Source of the DNA: Marinomonas rhodophyticola | GTDB lineage: Bacteria; Pseudomonadota; Gammaproteobacteria; Pseudomonadales; Marinomonadaceae | Assembly (NCBI RefSeq): GCF_026113935.1 | Contig: NZ_JAPEUL010000012.1 | Span: 62,001-126,000 of the forward strand | Length of the DNA stretch: 64,000 nucleotides | Direction: 5' to 3' | Shown here: positions 37,990 to 49,126 of the stretch, one piece after another | Position numbering within the stretch: the stretch's first letter is position 1 | How the letters are laid out: every line of letters begins with the position of its first letter | The notes under the pieces: model-generated | What the model was told of the DNA's origin: nothing | What the model saw: only the letters and a program-made list of their open reading frames with translations | Database searches by the model: none | Program-made: the position numbers and the translations under genes

Positions 37990-39389
37990 ATTACCACCTT
38001 ACTAGGAGACAGCATGGATTGTGGGCTGAGCAAAATATTCACCTGCTCTTCCGTGAGTAGATTTTCCTCAATAACCAGAGCCTTGACAGTATTGCCAGTA
38101 TGCAGTGCGGTGTTAGCAATGCGAGAGGCATTGGCGTAACCAATATAGGGCACCAGTGCGGTGATGATGCCGATGCTGTTTTCTACGTGGCCTGCGCAGA
38201 CTGCTTCATTAGCCGTGATGCCGCGTATGCAGCGAGTTTCCAGCATCTGGCAGGCTTCTTTGAGCATTTTTAGGGAGTTTAGTACGTTATAAATGATCAT
38301 CGGCTCCATGGCGTTTAACTGTAACTGACCAGCTTCAGCGGCTAAGGTGACTGCAAGATCAGAGGCGATAACTTGATAAGCCGTTTGGTTCATCGCTTCA
38401 GGAATCACAGGGTTTACCTTACCAGGCATAATGGAGGAGCCAGGCTGCATAGGAGGCAAGTTAATTTCCCCTAAGCCTGTACGTGGCCCACTTGAAAGCA
38501 GGCGTAAGTCGTTGCTCATTTTGCTTAATTTAATCGCAAGGCGTTTCAATATGCCGGAGAAAAAGACAAACGCTCCCATGTCCGATGTGGCTTCCACTAG
38601 GTTGCTGGCGGGTACCAGTGGCTTAGTTGAAATGGTGGCTAATTTTTCGACTACCAATTTGGCGTAACCTTCTGGCGTATTGATACCCGTACCGATTGCG
38701 GTGCCACCAAGGTTCACTTCACAAAGTAGTGCACATGCTTCACTGATGCGGTCAATATCTTCGCCCAGAGTAACGGCAAAGGCGTCAAATTCTTGTCCCA
38801 ATGTCATGGGAACGGCGTCTTGAAGTTGTGTACGACCCATTTTTACAATGTGTGCGAATTCACGTCCTTTGGCTTCTAAGGCTTCTTTGAGTGAAGCAAG
38901 GCTAGGAACAAAGTTGTCGGCAGCAAATTGAATGCCTAGACACGCAGCGGTAGGGTAGGCGTCGTTGGTGGATTGCGAGCGGTTGACGTCGTCGTTTGGG
39001 TGTAGGTATTTGTATTCGCCTTTTTCGCGCCCTAATTTCATCAGCGCAATATTGGCAATGACTTCGTTGGCGTTCATGTTGGTCGAGGTGCCAGCACCGC
39101 CTTGGATCACGTCGACAATAAATTGGTCGTGATATTGGCCTTGGATCAAATCTTGGCAGGCATAGACAATGGCGTCGGCTTTTTCTGGCGTGAGCAGTTT
39201 CATTTCTTGGTTGGTTCTAGCCGCGGCCGCTTTTACCATCGCCAACGCTTTGATTAATTCAGGAAAGTGTGAAATCGGAACGCCAGTAATGGAAAAGTTC
39301 TGAGCGGCACGCAATGTTTGTATACCGTACAATGCGTCAGCGGGAACGTCCATATTGCCAAGTAAATCGTATTCAGAGCGAGTATTCAT
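37986..39389 (-). CDS. aspA: Aspartate ammonia-lyase
   Basis: Aspartase converting L-aspartate to fumarate and ammonia, 467 residues (E. coli 478). The superfamily signature is GSSIMPGKVNPVIPEAMNQ; GAGTSTNMNANEVIAN, NRSQSTNDAYPTA and GRTQLQDAVPMTLGQEF are further active-site blocks. Aspartase rather than fumarase is supported by the start RSEYDLLGNMDVPADALYGIQT and by the neighbouring asparaginase. Intact. Confidence 0.94.
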   Translation of the reverse strand: MNTRSEYDLLGNMDVPADALYGIQTLRAAQNFSITGVPISHFPELIKALAMVKAAAARTNQEMKLLTPEKADAIVYACQDLIQGQYHDQFIVDVIQGGAGTSTNMNANEVIANIALMKLGREKGEYKYLHPNDDVNRSQSTNDAYPTAACLGIQFAADNFVPSLASLKEALEAKGREFAHIVKMGRTQLQDAVPMTLGQEFDAFAVTLGEDIDRISEACALLCEVNLGGTAIGTGINTPEGYAKLVVEKLATISTKPLVPASNLVEATSDMGAFVFFSGILKRLAIKLSKMSNDLRLLSSGPRTGLGEINLPPMQPGSSIMPGKVNPVIPEAMNQTAYQVIASDLAVTLAAEAGQLQLNAMEPMIIYNVLNSLKMLKEACQMLETRCIRGITANEAVCAGHVENSIGIITALVPYIGYANASRIANTALHTGNTVKALVIEENLLTEEQVNILLSPQSMLSPSKVVI

Positions 39390-39402
39390 GATTTGCTTCC
39401 TG

Positions 39403-39429
39403 ACGCCCCACTGTTGGTCAGTGGGGCGT
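39403..39429 (-). other. Hairpin between the symporter gene and aspA
   Basis: A perfect 11-base stem ACGCCCCACTG/CAGTGGGGCGT with a 5-base loop lies between the symporter stop and the aspA start. There is no T-tract, so it is more likely an mRNA processing or stability element than a terminator. Confidence 0.5.
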
Positions 39430-39442
39430 TATCTAAGTTGAG

Positions 39443-40882
39443 TTATTGGTGGTTTTTGTCGTTGATTGACGGGGCGCTAGGCCAAGATGCTTGATCTAGA
39501 TCCAAATCGGCGAATCGGTTGGCTTCGAACGTTGGCATTTTATTGCCCTGTTTGCGTTGATCGTCAAAGTCTTTCATGATGCGTTTGGCGACTTTAAAGA
39601 GTAGAGCAAGCGCAAACAAGTTAACCAATGCTAGTAAGCCCATGCTTAAATCCGCAAAAGCGAATACTGTGCCGAGATCAAGGATAGCGCCGGTACAGCA
39701 AAGGCAGATGATGATGACGCGGAAGGCATTCATGTAGAAGCCATGATTGTCGGATTTTGTTAAGTAACTAACGCTGTTTTCGCCCAAATAATAGTTGTAC
39801 AAGATGGTGCTGAAACCAAAGAGTAGTAAAGCAATACTGACGAACATACGGCCATAGTCGCCCATGTGTGTCGCTAATGAGGCTTGTGTTAGGGCAACGC
39901 CTTGGACGGTATCGGTACTACTTGGGTCATACGCACTGCCAAGTAAAATGATCAGCGCCGTACAAGTACATAAAATAATAGTGTCAATGAAAACGGAAAA
40001 GGCTTGAACTATCCCTTGGTTTGCTGGATGTGGAATGTGTGCTACCGCCGCCACGTTTGGTGCGCTACCAAGACCTGCTTCGTTGGAAAATAGGCCACGT
40101 TTTACACCCATCATAATGGCGGCACCTATGCCTCCACCAATCGCCGGTTCTAGACCAAATGCACTTTTAACGATCATGATCAGCATATCTGGGATGGCGC
40201 TTAAATTCATCGCAAGCACGATAAGGGCGATGAGCAAATAGCCACCAGCCATAATAGGCACTAAAATTTCAGCGACCTGTGCAATACGTTTAACACCGCC
40301 AAAAATGATTAGGCCAACAATGAGCGCCATACCGATGCCGCTGTAATAAGGTTGTATACCAAAGGCGTCTTCTAGGGAGGTCGCAACGGAATAGGATTGT
40401 AAGGTGGTAAAAGCAATACCAAATGTGGCCAGTAGAAGGATGGAATACGTTACCGATAGCCATCTCCAGTGTTTGCCTAGACCGCGTTCGATATAAAATG
40501 CAGGGCCACCACGATAAGTGCCATCGGCTTCCGCTGTTTTGTAGGTTTGTGCCAGCATGCATTCGATGAAGCTGGTGGCCATGCCCATCAGGCCAACGAC
40601 CCACATCCAGAAGATCGCACCTGGACCACCAATTGTTATGGCCACTGCAACGCCGGCAATATTACCGCCACCAACACGACCCGCGACGGATAAGATTAAG
40701 GCTTGAAAAGAACTTAAATGTTTGCCGTCCGCCTCATGATGTTTGGCGGTAAGGATGCTGAACATATTGCCAAAATAACGAAATTGTACAAAACGGGTTG
40801 CAATAGTGAACCAGATACCAATGCCAATTAATACGGCAATAAGAACCTTGCTCCAAAGTAAGTCGGTGAGAAGGGATAACAT
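39443..40882 (-). CDS. AgcS family sodium:alanine/amino-acid symporter
   Basis: A 479-residue membrane symporter with about eleven helices. The AGCS signature region is GRVGGGNIAGVAVAITIGGP; GAIFWMWVVGLMGMATSFIE, RGGPAFYIERGLG and MGVKRGLFSNEAGLGSAPN are typical. Co-transcription with aspA and ansA suggests import of asparagine or aspartate rather than alanine; this is inferred from context. Confidence 0.9.
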   Translation of the reverse strand: MLSLLTDLLWSKVLIAVLIGIGIWFTIATRFVQFRYFGNMFSILTAKHHEADGKHLSSFQALILSVAGRVGGGNIAGVAVAITIGGPGAIFWMWVVGLMGMATSFIECMLAQTYKTAEADGTYRGGPAFYIERGLGKHWRWLSVTYSILLLATFGIAFTTLQSYSVATSLEDAFGIQPYYSGIGMALIVGLIIFGGVKRIAQVAEILVPIMAGGYLLIALIVLAMNLSAIPDMLIMIVKSAFGLEPAIGGGIGAAIMMGVKRGLFSNEAGLGSAPNVAAVAHIPHPANQGIVQAFSVFIDTIILCTCTALIILLGSAYDPSSTDTVQGVALTQASLATHMGDYGRMFVSIALLLFGFSTILYNYYLGENSVSYLTKSDNHGFYMNAFRVIIICLCCTGAILDLGTVFAFADLSMGLLALVNLFALALLFKVAKRIMKDFDDQRKQGNKMPTFEANRFADLDLDQASWPSAPSINDKNHQ

Positions 40883-40982
40883 GAATGATGACTCCTAGTT
40901 TTTTAGATTTATTAAGGGGGAATTCAGACGCTCATTGGAGCGAAAAATTTCTAGGAAAGGGAGTTCGTAAATAGGCGCTATC

Positions 40983-41027
40983 TGATGCTAGTTGATACTG
41001 ATGGAGCATCAACTAGCATCATTTTTT
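40983..41027 (+). terminator. Strong plus-strand intrinsic terminator in leader of the HTH gene
   Basis: Perfect 14-base arms (TGATGCTAGTTGAT/ATCAACTAGCATCA) around an 11-base loop, followed directly by six T. It points toward the HTH gene that starts 70 bases later, but no plus-strand gene lies before it, because the upstream neighbour is divergent. It may be an attenuator, the end of a small RNA, or simple insulation. Confidence 0.75.
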
Positions 41028-41097
41028 AAGTGTTTTTAACAAGAGGATTTATTACACTGCTGGTGTTTGATGTTGGCTTATTTAGGTGAGGTAAATA

Positions 41098-41913
41098 GTG
41101 GCTCAGGATTTTGCGGTTAACTTGCAGTTGTTGTGCAGCTATTATAAATCTGTGGCTGATGTGTGCCGCCGATTAAACATCAATCGTGCGCAATTTAATC
41201 GCTATCTTAATGGCACGACAGTCCCTAATCATAGTACACAGCGTCGTATAGGGGAGTTTTTTGGTGCTGGTTCCAGTGAGATGGCTTTACCTCATAGGCA
41301 ATTTATTATCTTGGTGCAAGCGCGTCCGATTCGTCAAAGCGAAGATGTCAAAACACTTGCCCCCGAGCAGCAACATTTTAATCAGCTTAATCAGTCCGGC
41401 CAACAGGGGTTGGCTAAATATTGTGGTTATTATTTTGAGTATTATCTTTCTATGGCGTGTCCGGGAAAGATTTTGCGTACCTTAGTATATATTGAGTCAC
41501 AAGGTGATAAAACCTACTACCATAGAACTGAGCGGCTAAATCCAAGGAACCTAAAGAAGTCTTTTCATGGTGTGTATAGTGGGGTAGTGCAGTTGTTGTC
41601 AGATCGATTGTTTTTGATCGATTATGAAAGGCAAACCCATGTGGAAATGACCCAGACGATTCTTTATCCGTCTTTTCAGAATCGAGTGGAACGATTAACG
41701 GGTTTGCGTTTAGGTGTGTCTGGGAGTGGTGAAAGAGCGCCATGCTGTGCACGTGTCGTGTACGAGTATTTAGGTTTGAATGTTAATAAGAAGCGCGCTA
41801 TGGCGCAATGCGGTCTGTACGATATGGACAGTGATCAGATAGACAAAGATATTTGCCAGTCAATCAAAAATGATATGAAAGAAGGTGACTGGCATTTTAG
41901 GGCGCGATTTTAA
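41098..41913 (+). CDS. Helix-turn-helix transcriptional regulator of unknown target
   Basis: A 271-residue protein starting with GTG. The N-terminal helix-turn-helix resembles XRE/Cro types: SVADVCRRLNINRAQFNRYLNGTTVPN, then RRIGEFFG. The remaining 200 residues (including YYFEYYLSMACPGKILRTLVYIE and GSGERAPCCARVVYEYLGLN) match a conserved but uncharacterised sensor-like domain in proteobacterial regulators as far as I can tell. It is divergent from the agcS-aspA-ansA operon, a classic position for its regulator; this remains an inference. GAGGT lies about 10 bases upstream of the GTG. Confidence 0.75.
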   Translation: MAQDFAVNLQLLCSYYKSVADVCRRLNINRAQFNRYLNGTTVPNHSTQRRIGEFFGAGSSEMALPHRQFIILVQARPIRQSEDVKTLAPEQQHFNQLNQSGQQGLAKYCGYYFEYYLSMACPGKILRTLVYIESQGDKTYYHRTERLNPRNLKKSFHGVYSGVVQLLSDRLFLIDYERQTHVEMTQTILYPSFQNRVERLTGLRLGVSGSGERAPCCARVVYEYLGLNVNKKRAMAQCGLYDMDSDQIDKDICQSIKNDMKEGDWHFRARF

Positions 41914-42106
41914 GCGTCTTTAGTTTGGTCTGTTTCAGGTGTTTCTGTTGCCGTGGCCAGATCTGGGTTTGCAATGGCTTCCGCTTCCATTTTGGCGCGC
42001 TCTGCTTTAGAAATGTACTTTGGTTTTGCTTTTTTGGGTTCGCTTTCAAATTCGCTTGTTTAATACGTTTGGTAAGTATGTCTTTGATTTTTTTGCGGCG
42101 GTTCAT
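41910..42106 (-). CDS. DUF2986 family small basic protein, one apparent frameshift
   Basis: A small lysine-rich protein, about 65 residues after repair. The start MNRRKKIKDILTKRIKQAN matches DUF2986, and after restoring one A in the run near 42052 it continues PKYISKAERAKMEAEAI and an acidic tail. Function is unknown. Its stop overlaps the stop of the HTH gene on the other strand. Confidence 0.65.
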
Positions 42107-42170
42107 GTTTTGTTCCTATAAATGATGCGGTTGTCTGATTTAATAACCCAAGAATGACATTCAAGGAACG

Positions 42171-42205
42171 AAAAAAAAGCCCTGATCAGTGATCAGGGCT
42201 TTTTA
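42171..42205. terminator. Bidirectional terminator upstream of tRNA-Leu
   Basis: Perfect palindrome AGCCCTGATCA/TGATCAGGGCT flanked by eight A on the left and five T on the right. It would end the tRNA-Leu transcript on the minus strand and plus-strand read-through from the HTH gene. Confidence 0.75.
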
Positions 42206-42208
42206 TGT

Positions 42209-42293
42209 TGGTACCAGTAGGCGGACTCGAACCGCCACACCCGAAGGCAACGGATTTTGAATCCGTCGTGTCTACCAATTCCACCATACTGGC
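42209..42293 (-). tRNA. tRNA-Leu (anticodon CAA)
   Basis: An 85-base gene starting GCCAGTATGGTGGAATTGG and ending with acceptor TACTGGT, discriminator A and encoded CCA. The anticodon stem-loop GGATTCAAAATCC presents CAA, and a long variable arm (TGCCTTCGGGTG) is typical of leucine tRNA. The T-arm is GGCGGTTCGAGTCCGCC. It sits upstream of queA as in Pseudomonas. Confidence 0.95.
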
Positions 42294-42451
42294 CTTGAAA
42301 AAGGTGAGGCGTATTCTAGGTGATTTTTAGGATAAGTCAACTTCTGAAAACAGTATTTTTTATCTTTTTAATATCTGTTGGGTTGGAAGTACCCTTTTGA
42401 GTGGTTTTTCGCTAGAATAACGGGTCGTTTTTCCTAGGTAGCTTTCTTTTT

Positions 42452-43513
42452 ATGCGCGTTTCTGATTATCACTTTGATTTACCTGACTCCTTAATCGCTC
42501 ACTATCCGACGCCAGATAGAACGGCCAGCCGGTTATTACACCTTGATGGTTCTAGTGGGGGAGTGGTTCATCGTCAGTTCCTGGATGTCTTGGATTTGGT
42601 TCAGCCTGGCGATTTGATGGTGTTCAATAATACTCGCGTGATTCCTGCGCGCGTCTTTGGGCAGAAGGAGTCTGGCGGAAAAGTAGAGGTGCTCGTTGAG
42701 CGAGTTATTAATACAAACGAGGCGCTAGCGCATGTTCGTGCGAGTAAGTCACCAAAAGAAAACAGTAAGTTGCTATTAGGGCAAGACAAAGGCGAGCATA
42801 TTGAAGCGACTATGGTTGGTCGTTCGGGAGCTTTGTTTCATCTTGTTTTTAATGAGCCTGTTTTAGATGTGCTAACGCGTGCTGGGCATATGCCGCTACC
42901 GCCTTATATTGAACGTCCTGATGAAAATAGTGATCAAGAGCGTTATCAGACGGTTTATAATCAAAAGCCTGGGGCGGTTGCAGCGCCAACGGCTGGGTTG
43001 CACTTTGATGAAGCTTTGCTAGAAAAAATCAAAGCCAAAGGGGTTGAAATAGCATTTGTTACCTTGCATGTTGGTGCCGGAACTTTTCAGCCTATGAAGG
43101 TCGAAAATGTAAAAGACCATATTATGCACGCTGAATATGTGGAAGTTGAGCCTAGTGTGGTTGAGCAAGTTAAAGCCACTAAAGCGCGTGGTGGTCGAGT
43201 GATTGCGGTTGGTACGACCAGTGTGCGTAGTCTAGAGTCGGCAAGCCAAGGTGGTGAAATCGCCCCAATGCAAGACGATACCAGTATTTTTATTTATCCA
43301 GGTTACGAATTTAAAACCGTAGATGCGTTGGTGACGAATTTTCACTTGCCAGAATCTACGCTGATCATGCTGATTAGTGCGTTCGCAGGTTATGATCATG
43401 TGATGGCTGCTTACAAAGTGGCAGTAGAGCAAAAGTATCGATTTTTTAGTTATGGCGATGCCATGTTTATTACACGAAATGCGCAGGCTAAAGGCCCGCA
43501 AGGTGAGGAATAA
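42452..43513 (+). CDS. queA: S-adenosylmethionine:tRNA ribosyltransferase-isomerase
   Basis: QueA transfers and rearranges the ribosyl part of SAM onto preQ1 in tRNA, giving epoxyqueuosine. It has 353 residues. Conserved stretches: [64 protein letters not shown]-type [11 protein letters not shown] and [17 protein letters not shown]. It is first in the queA-tgt-yajC-secD-secF cluster, five bases before tgt. Confidence 0.96.
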   Translation: MRVSDYHFDLPDSLIAHYPTPDRTASRLLHLDGSSGGVVHRQFLDVLDLVQPGDLMVFNNTRVIPARVFGQKESGGKVEVLVERVINTNEALAHVRASKSPKENSKLLLGQDKGEHIEATMVGRSGALFHLVFNEPVLDVLTRAGHMPLPPYIERPDENSDQERYQTVYNQKPGAVAAPTAGLHFDEALLEKIKAKGVEIAFVTLHVGAGTFQPMKVENVKDHIMHAEYVEVEPSVVEQVKATKARGGRVIAVGTTSVRSLESASQGGEIAPMQDDTSIFIYPGYEFKTVDALVTNFHLPESTLIMLISAFAGYDHVMAAYKVAVEQKYRFFSYGDAMFITRNAQAKGPQGEE

Positions 43514-43518
43514 GACGA

Positions 43519-44666
<1,148 letters not shown>

Positions 44667-44738
44667 TAAACAAAATTATGTCAATTTCTTTACGTAAGAA
44701 ATGACAACAGTTTCATAAACCATTGGAGAGTTAACACC

Positions 44739-45065
44739 ATGATCGCATTGATCTCACCAGCTTACGCTGAAGGCGGCGCACCAGCAGATGCAGGTATTTT
44801 TAACCTAGTGCTTCTTGCGGGCTTCGTTGTCATTTTTTACTTCCTTATGTGGCGCCCACAAGCGAAACGTGCAAAAGAGCATAAAAACTTGATTGCATCG
44901 CTAGCGAAAGGTACTGAGGTAGTAACTGGCGGTGGTGTATTGGGTAAAGTGTCTAAAGTTGATGATAACTATGTAGTGCTTGAAGTCTCTGAAGGCATTG
45001 AAATGAAATTTCAAAAGTCTTCTGTTGCTGCGGTATTGCCAAAAGGAACGTTGAAGTCTATTTAA
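44739..45065 (+). CDS. yajC: Preprotein translocase accessory subunit YajC
   Basis: A 108-residue membrane protein with one helix (ILNLVLLAGFVVIFYFLMW-like region, residues 20-40) followed by the conserved RPQAKRAKEHKNLIASLAKGTEVVTGGG cytoplasmic part. It associates with SecDF in the Sec translocase. Followed by its own terminator, then secD. Confidence 0.95.
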   Translation: MIALISPAYAEGGAPADAGIFNLVLLAGFVVIFYFLMWRPQAKRAKEHKNLIASLAKGTEVVTGGGVLGKVSKVDDNYVVLEVSEGIEMKFQKSSVAAVLPKGTLKSI

Positions 45066-45074
45066 CTTTCCTAG

Positions 45075-45105
45075 AAAGGCGCCTAATGTAGGCGCTTTTC
45101 TTTTT
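45075..45105 (+). terminator. Terminator after yajC
   Basis: AAAGGCGCCTA/TAGGCGCTTTT hairpin with a T-rich tail (CTTTTT). Read-through or a separate promoter must feed secD. Confidence 0.65.
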
Positions 45106-45179
45106 CCGATTTATTAAATTTTGAGATGTTTGCACTCTGTTGCGAATAATCATCTCATTTTAGGTGTAAAGGATTTTTC

Positions 45180-47030
45180 ATGCTTAACAAGTACCCCTTG
45201 TGGAAGTATTTGCTAATTCTTCTTGTTTTGGCTTTGGGGCTACTCTATGCCTTCCCAAACCTTTATCCGGATGATCCAGCGCTACAACTATCTACCCAAA
45301 AAGCAACTGCGGTTGTTGATGAGCAAACTTTGCTAAGAGCAAAGAATGCGCTTGCCAATGCGAATATAGAATTAAAAGAAGCAGAGCTTACCTCTGCTGG
45401 CGGTACCTTGCGCTTTAATAGCGGTGAGGACCAACTTGCTGCTAAGCCAGTTGTGGCGGCAGCATTGGGTGATGACTTTGTAACAGCGCTCAACCTTGTT
45501 CCTACGACGCCGGAATGGTTGTCTTCGCTAGGAGCTGGGCCTGCTAAGTTGGGTCTTGATTTGCGTGGTGGCGTGCATTTTCTTTTGGAGGTGGATACGC
45601 CTGCGGCACTTAAGCAGAGACTTGAAGTGAGTGCCAGTGAGATGAAGGCGGTGTTACGCAAAGATCGTGTGCGTTACCGCAGTGTTGATATAGAAGATGG
45701 TGTGTTGTCGGTGCGTTTCTTGCAGTCTGGCGATATGGCATCGGCGGAAGTATTGTTAAAAAAGAATTTCCTGAATACCGTTATGCCACTCGTCAAGAGA
45801 CTGATGAGTTTTATCTGGACGTAAGTTTTACCGAAGCCGCTAAGAAAGAGATTGAAGCGTATGCTTTGCAGCAAAACTTAACCACACTGCGAAATCGTGT
45901 TAACGAACTTGGTGTAGCGGAGCCGCTTGTTCAGCGCCAAGGTAGTAGTCGTATCGTGGTTGAGTTGCCTGGGGTGCAAGACACTGCTGCAGCAAAACGT
46001 ATCATCGGTGCAACGGCTAACTTAGAATTTCATCTAGAAGCTGGCTTGGAAGATAATGGCGCAGACATAGAGACTTTAACTTTTCGTGATGGCAGTGGGC
46101 GAACGGCGCGTTTAGAGCGTGACATCATTATCACGGGTGACAGTGTTTCTGATGCGAGCCTCTTCTTTTGATGAAAATGGCCGACCACAAGTGAATATTA
46201 GCTTGGATGGCAAAGGCGGCAAACAAATGAGTAAAGTGACTCGTTCTGCCGTTGGCCGAAACATGGCGGTTGTATTTATCGAGCATAAATCTCGTAGTCG
46301 TTTTGTTGAGACGGACGGCAAGATGGAGGAGGTGCGAAGAAGTTATAGCGAGAAGGGTATTATTTCTTTAGCCACGATTCAAACCACTTTAGGTAATTCA
46401 TTCCGTATTACCGGATTAGATAGCCCTCGTGAGTCTTCCGAGCTTGCCTTGTTGTTGCGTGCTGGAGCCTTGGCTGCGCCCATCTATTTTGTTGAAGAGC
46501 GTACTATTGGACCGAGTTTAGGTGCTGAGAACATTAAGCTGGGGATTAACTCAGCGCAGATCGGTTTGCTGGTTGTTATGTTGTTCATGCTGGTTTACTA
46601 CAAAGTATTTGGTATCTTTGCCAATGTGTCTTTGGCGTTGAATATTATTCTTCTGATGGCTTGTATGTCTATCTTGGGGGCAACCCTCACTCTGCCAGGC
46701 ATTGCTGGTATTGTGTTGACGATGGGGATGGCCGTGGATGCAAACGTGTTGATTTTTTCAAGGATTAGAGAGGAATTGGCGAGTGGTATGCCAAGTCAGC
46801 AAGCCATTCACTCTGGTTTTAATCGTGCATTTACGACGATTCTTGATGCAAACATCACAACCTTGCTTGTGGCTGTTATTTTGTTTGCGGTAGGAACAGG
46901 CCCTGTTAAAGGTTTTGCAGTGACTTTGTCGTTGGGTATTCTAACTTCAATGTTCACGGCAATTGTGGTTACTCGTGCACAAGTTAACCTTGTGTATGGC
47001 GGTCGTAAAAACAAGAAACTGTATATTTAG
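45180..47030 (+). CDS. secD: Protein translocase subunit SecD, two apparent frameshifts
   Basis: SecD drives late steps of Sec export with the proton gradient; about 616 residues after repair (E. coli 615). The N-terminal helix ([20 protein letters not shown]), the P1 motif [16 protein letters not shown] and the C-terminal six-helix RND-like part ([27 protein letters not shown]) are all present. The frame is broken in an A run near 45768 (one A missing, or two extra) and near 46152 (one extra C in AGCCTCTTC). The pieces join without loss of conserved residues, so sequence error is likely. Confidence 0.92.
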
Positions 47031-47039
47031 GAGAGCGCC

Positions 47040-47954
47040 ATGAAAGTGACAAATATTCCATTTATGGCAATGCGTAAAATCGTAGCTGCTTTTTCGATTG
47101 CGTTGATCCTTATTTCTCTTGGCTCTTTGGCGACTAAAGGTCTGCAGTTTGGCTTGGATTTTACCGGTGGGACCTTGATTGAAGTGGTATATCAAGAGGC
47201 GCCGGTATTAGACGACGTTCGTGATTTGCTTGCTCAAAATGGTTACAGTGATGTAGTTGTGCAGAACTTTGGTTCTCCTACTGATGTTGTTGTGCGGATG
47301 GCAAATGCTTATACGGCGACCTTGGGTGATGAGGTGTTGTCGACGTTGCAAAACAATGGCTCGAATCAGGTGACATTGCAGCGCTCGGAGTTTGTTGGTG
47401 CGCAAGTTGGTGAAGAGTTGCGTGAGCAGGGCGGTTTGGGCATGTTGCTTGCCTTGGCGATCGTGATGATCTATGTGGCTGTGCGTTTCCAATTTAAGTT
47501 CTCTGTTGCTTCTGTCGCAGCATTGATTCACGACGTTATCATCACTTTGGGTTTTTTCTCTTTGTTTGAGGTGGAGTTTGATCTGACCGTATTGGCCGCT
47601 TTGTTGGCGGTAGTTGGATATTCGCTCAATGATACCATTGTTGTATGTGATAGGATTCGTGAAAATTTTCGTATTATGCGTGATACCACCCCATATGATT
47701 TGGTGAATGATTCGATTAATCAGACTTTAGATCGTACTTTAATTACTTCTATGACCACGTTGTTTGTTTTGGTTGTGCTGTTTTTCTTGGGCGGTGAGCC
47801 GATTCATAATTTCTCTATGGCGCTGTTGGTCGGTATTATTATCGGTACGTATTCTTCTATTTTTGTTGCGGCAAATTTATTGTTGGCAATGGATGTGAAG
47901 AGAGAAGATCTGATTCCAGCTCCGAAAGAAGAGTTAGAGGACGATTTGCCTTGA
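47040..47954 (+). CDS. secF: Protein translocase subunit SecF
   Basis: Partner of SecD, 304 residues with six helices. LQFGLDFTGGTLIEVVYQ is the P1-like start; FEVEFDLTVLAALLAVVGYSLNDTIVVCDRIREN and SINQTLDRTLITSMTTL are the family motifs. It begins 9 bases after secD with GGAG. A hairpin terminator follows. Confidence 0.96.
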   Translation: MKVTNIPFMAMRKIVAAFSIALILISLGSLATKGLQFGLDFTGGTLIEVVYQEAPVLDDVRDLLAQNGYSDVVVQNFGSPTDVVVRMANAYTATLGDEVLSTLQNNGSNQVTLQRSEFVGAQVGEELREQGGLGMLLALAIVMIYVAVRFQFKFSVASVAALIHDVIITLGFFSLFEVEFDLTVLAALLAVVGYSLNDTIVVCDRIRENFRIMRDTTPYDLVNDSINQTLDRTLITSMTTLFVLVVLFFLGGEPIHNFSMALLVGIIIGTYSSIFVAANLLLAMDVKREDLIPAPKEELEDDLP

Positions 47955-47977
47955 GCTTTTTGCTTCTCTAAATAGCC

Positions 47978-48006
47978 AAAAAAGCCTGCTTTATGCAGGC
48001 TTTTTT
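47978..48006 (+). terminator. Terminator after secF
   Basis: AAAAAAGCCTGC/GCAGGCTTTTTT, a perfect 12-base stem around TTTAT with terminal T run. Confidence 0.9.
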
Positions 48007-48083
48007 GTGGGCTTTTGCTATGGCTATATTTGTCGGTATTATGGTTATTATTTATTCGTATAACATAAGGTGAATAGTTCAAT

Positions 48084-49072
48084 ATGCGTTTTCTGATGTT
48101 TGGTTCATTGCTCTTGTTGATTAGTCTTCAGGCTAAGGCTTTGGATTTCGGGGCGATGGATAAAACCGCTCAGAGCTTTTCGAACATTAAGACCGTTCAT
48201 ATTGCGCATAAGGGGCAAGTGGTTTGGGCAAAGGCCTACAATAAGGCTAATATTAATGCGGTGACGAATATTAAATCGGCGTCAAAATCGCTGATGTCGG
48301 CTATTGTTGGTATGGCGATTGATCGTGGCGTGATAGAGGGTGTGGATCAGCCTATTGCGTCTTTGCTGGCGGACCAATTTCCCAAGAATCCAGACCCTCG
48401 TTTAAATGATATTACCATTGGGCATTTACTTTCCATGCAAGCGGGGTTGGAGCGGACCTCTGGCCGTAACTATGGTCGTTGGGTGGTTAGTGATGATTGG
48501 GTTAAAACGGCTTTGTCATGGCCTTTTATTGATGAGGTTGGGGGTGATATGCAGTATTCAACGGGTAACACGCATCTGTTGTCCGCGATAATTATGCAGC
48601 AAACTGGTCAGCATACTTATCTTATAGCTAATCAGTGGCTGCAGGGTTCAGGTGTTCGAGTGCAAAGTTGGGAGACCAGTCCAACGGGTATTCCAATGGG
48701 GGGAATCAGGTGGGTATGACGCCTTCTTCTTTGTTGGCGTTTGGGGAGCTGTATCGGCGCGGAGGTTTGACAGATAAGGGTCAGCGTTTACTTTCTAAAG
48801 AGTGGATTGCACAGAGCTGGACACCTAGAACGCAGTCTCGCTTTCATGAGGGTGAATATGGCTATGGTTGGTTTATTCAAACTTTTGCTGGTGTGCAAGG
48901 GTATTACGGTTGGGGTTATGGTGGGCAAATGATCTATGTGTTGCCTGACTTAGCGCTAACCATTGCGATTACTTCAGAAGAAACGCTGCCCTCTGGTCGA
49001 ACGGGTTATCGGGATAGTTTGCATCAGATGGTGAGCAGAGATATCGTGCCAGTGGTCAGTGCAGCTCAATGA
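48084..49072 (+). CDS. Serine hydrolase (beta-lactamase family, class C-like), one apparent frameshift
   Basis: A probably periplasmic serine hydrolase of about 329 residues with a signal peptide (cleavage after QAKA, about residue 19). The catalytic SxxK tetrad is in IKSASKSLMSAIVG, and MQYSTGNTHLLSAII carries the YxT variant of the second motif; GWGYGGQMIYVLP is a plausible third motif. A missing G in the run near 48702 (ATGGGGGGAATC) splits the frame, separating MGG from NQVGMTPSSLLAFGELYRR. More likely an esterase or peptidase than an antibiotic-resistance enzyme. Confidence 0.8.
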
Positions 49073-49081
49073 TGAGGATAG

Positions 49082-49107
49082 AAAAGCCTGCTAAGAGCAG
49101 GCTTTCT
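49082..49107. terminator. Bidirectional terminator between serine hydrolase and psd genes
   Basis: AAAGCCTGCT/AGCAGGCTTT, a 10-base stem with a 4-base loop between convergent genes; the minus-strand side is followed by T residues. Confidence 0.75.
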
Positions 49108-49126
49108 AGGCTTGTTTGGATTCGCA

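Noticed and set aside
45740-46160. Programmed ribosomal frameshifting in secD
   Set aside because: An A run exists at the first break, but no conserved slippery context plus stimulator is evident and the second break is at unrelated sequence; a general indel pattern explains both.
48084-49072. Antibiotic-resistance beta-lactamase
   Set aside because: Only the general serine-hydrolase motifs are seen, with a YST in place of YxN; the family is mostly esterases and peptidases, and no resistance context is present.
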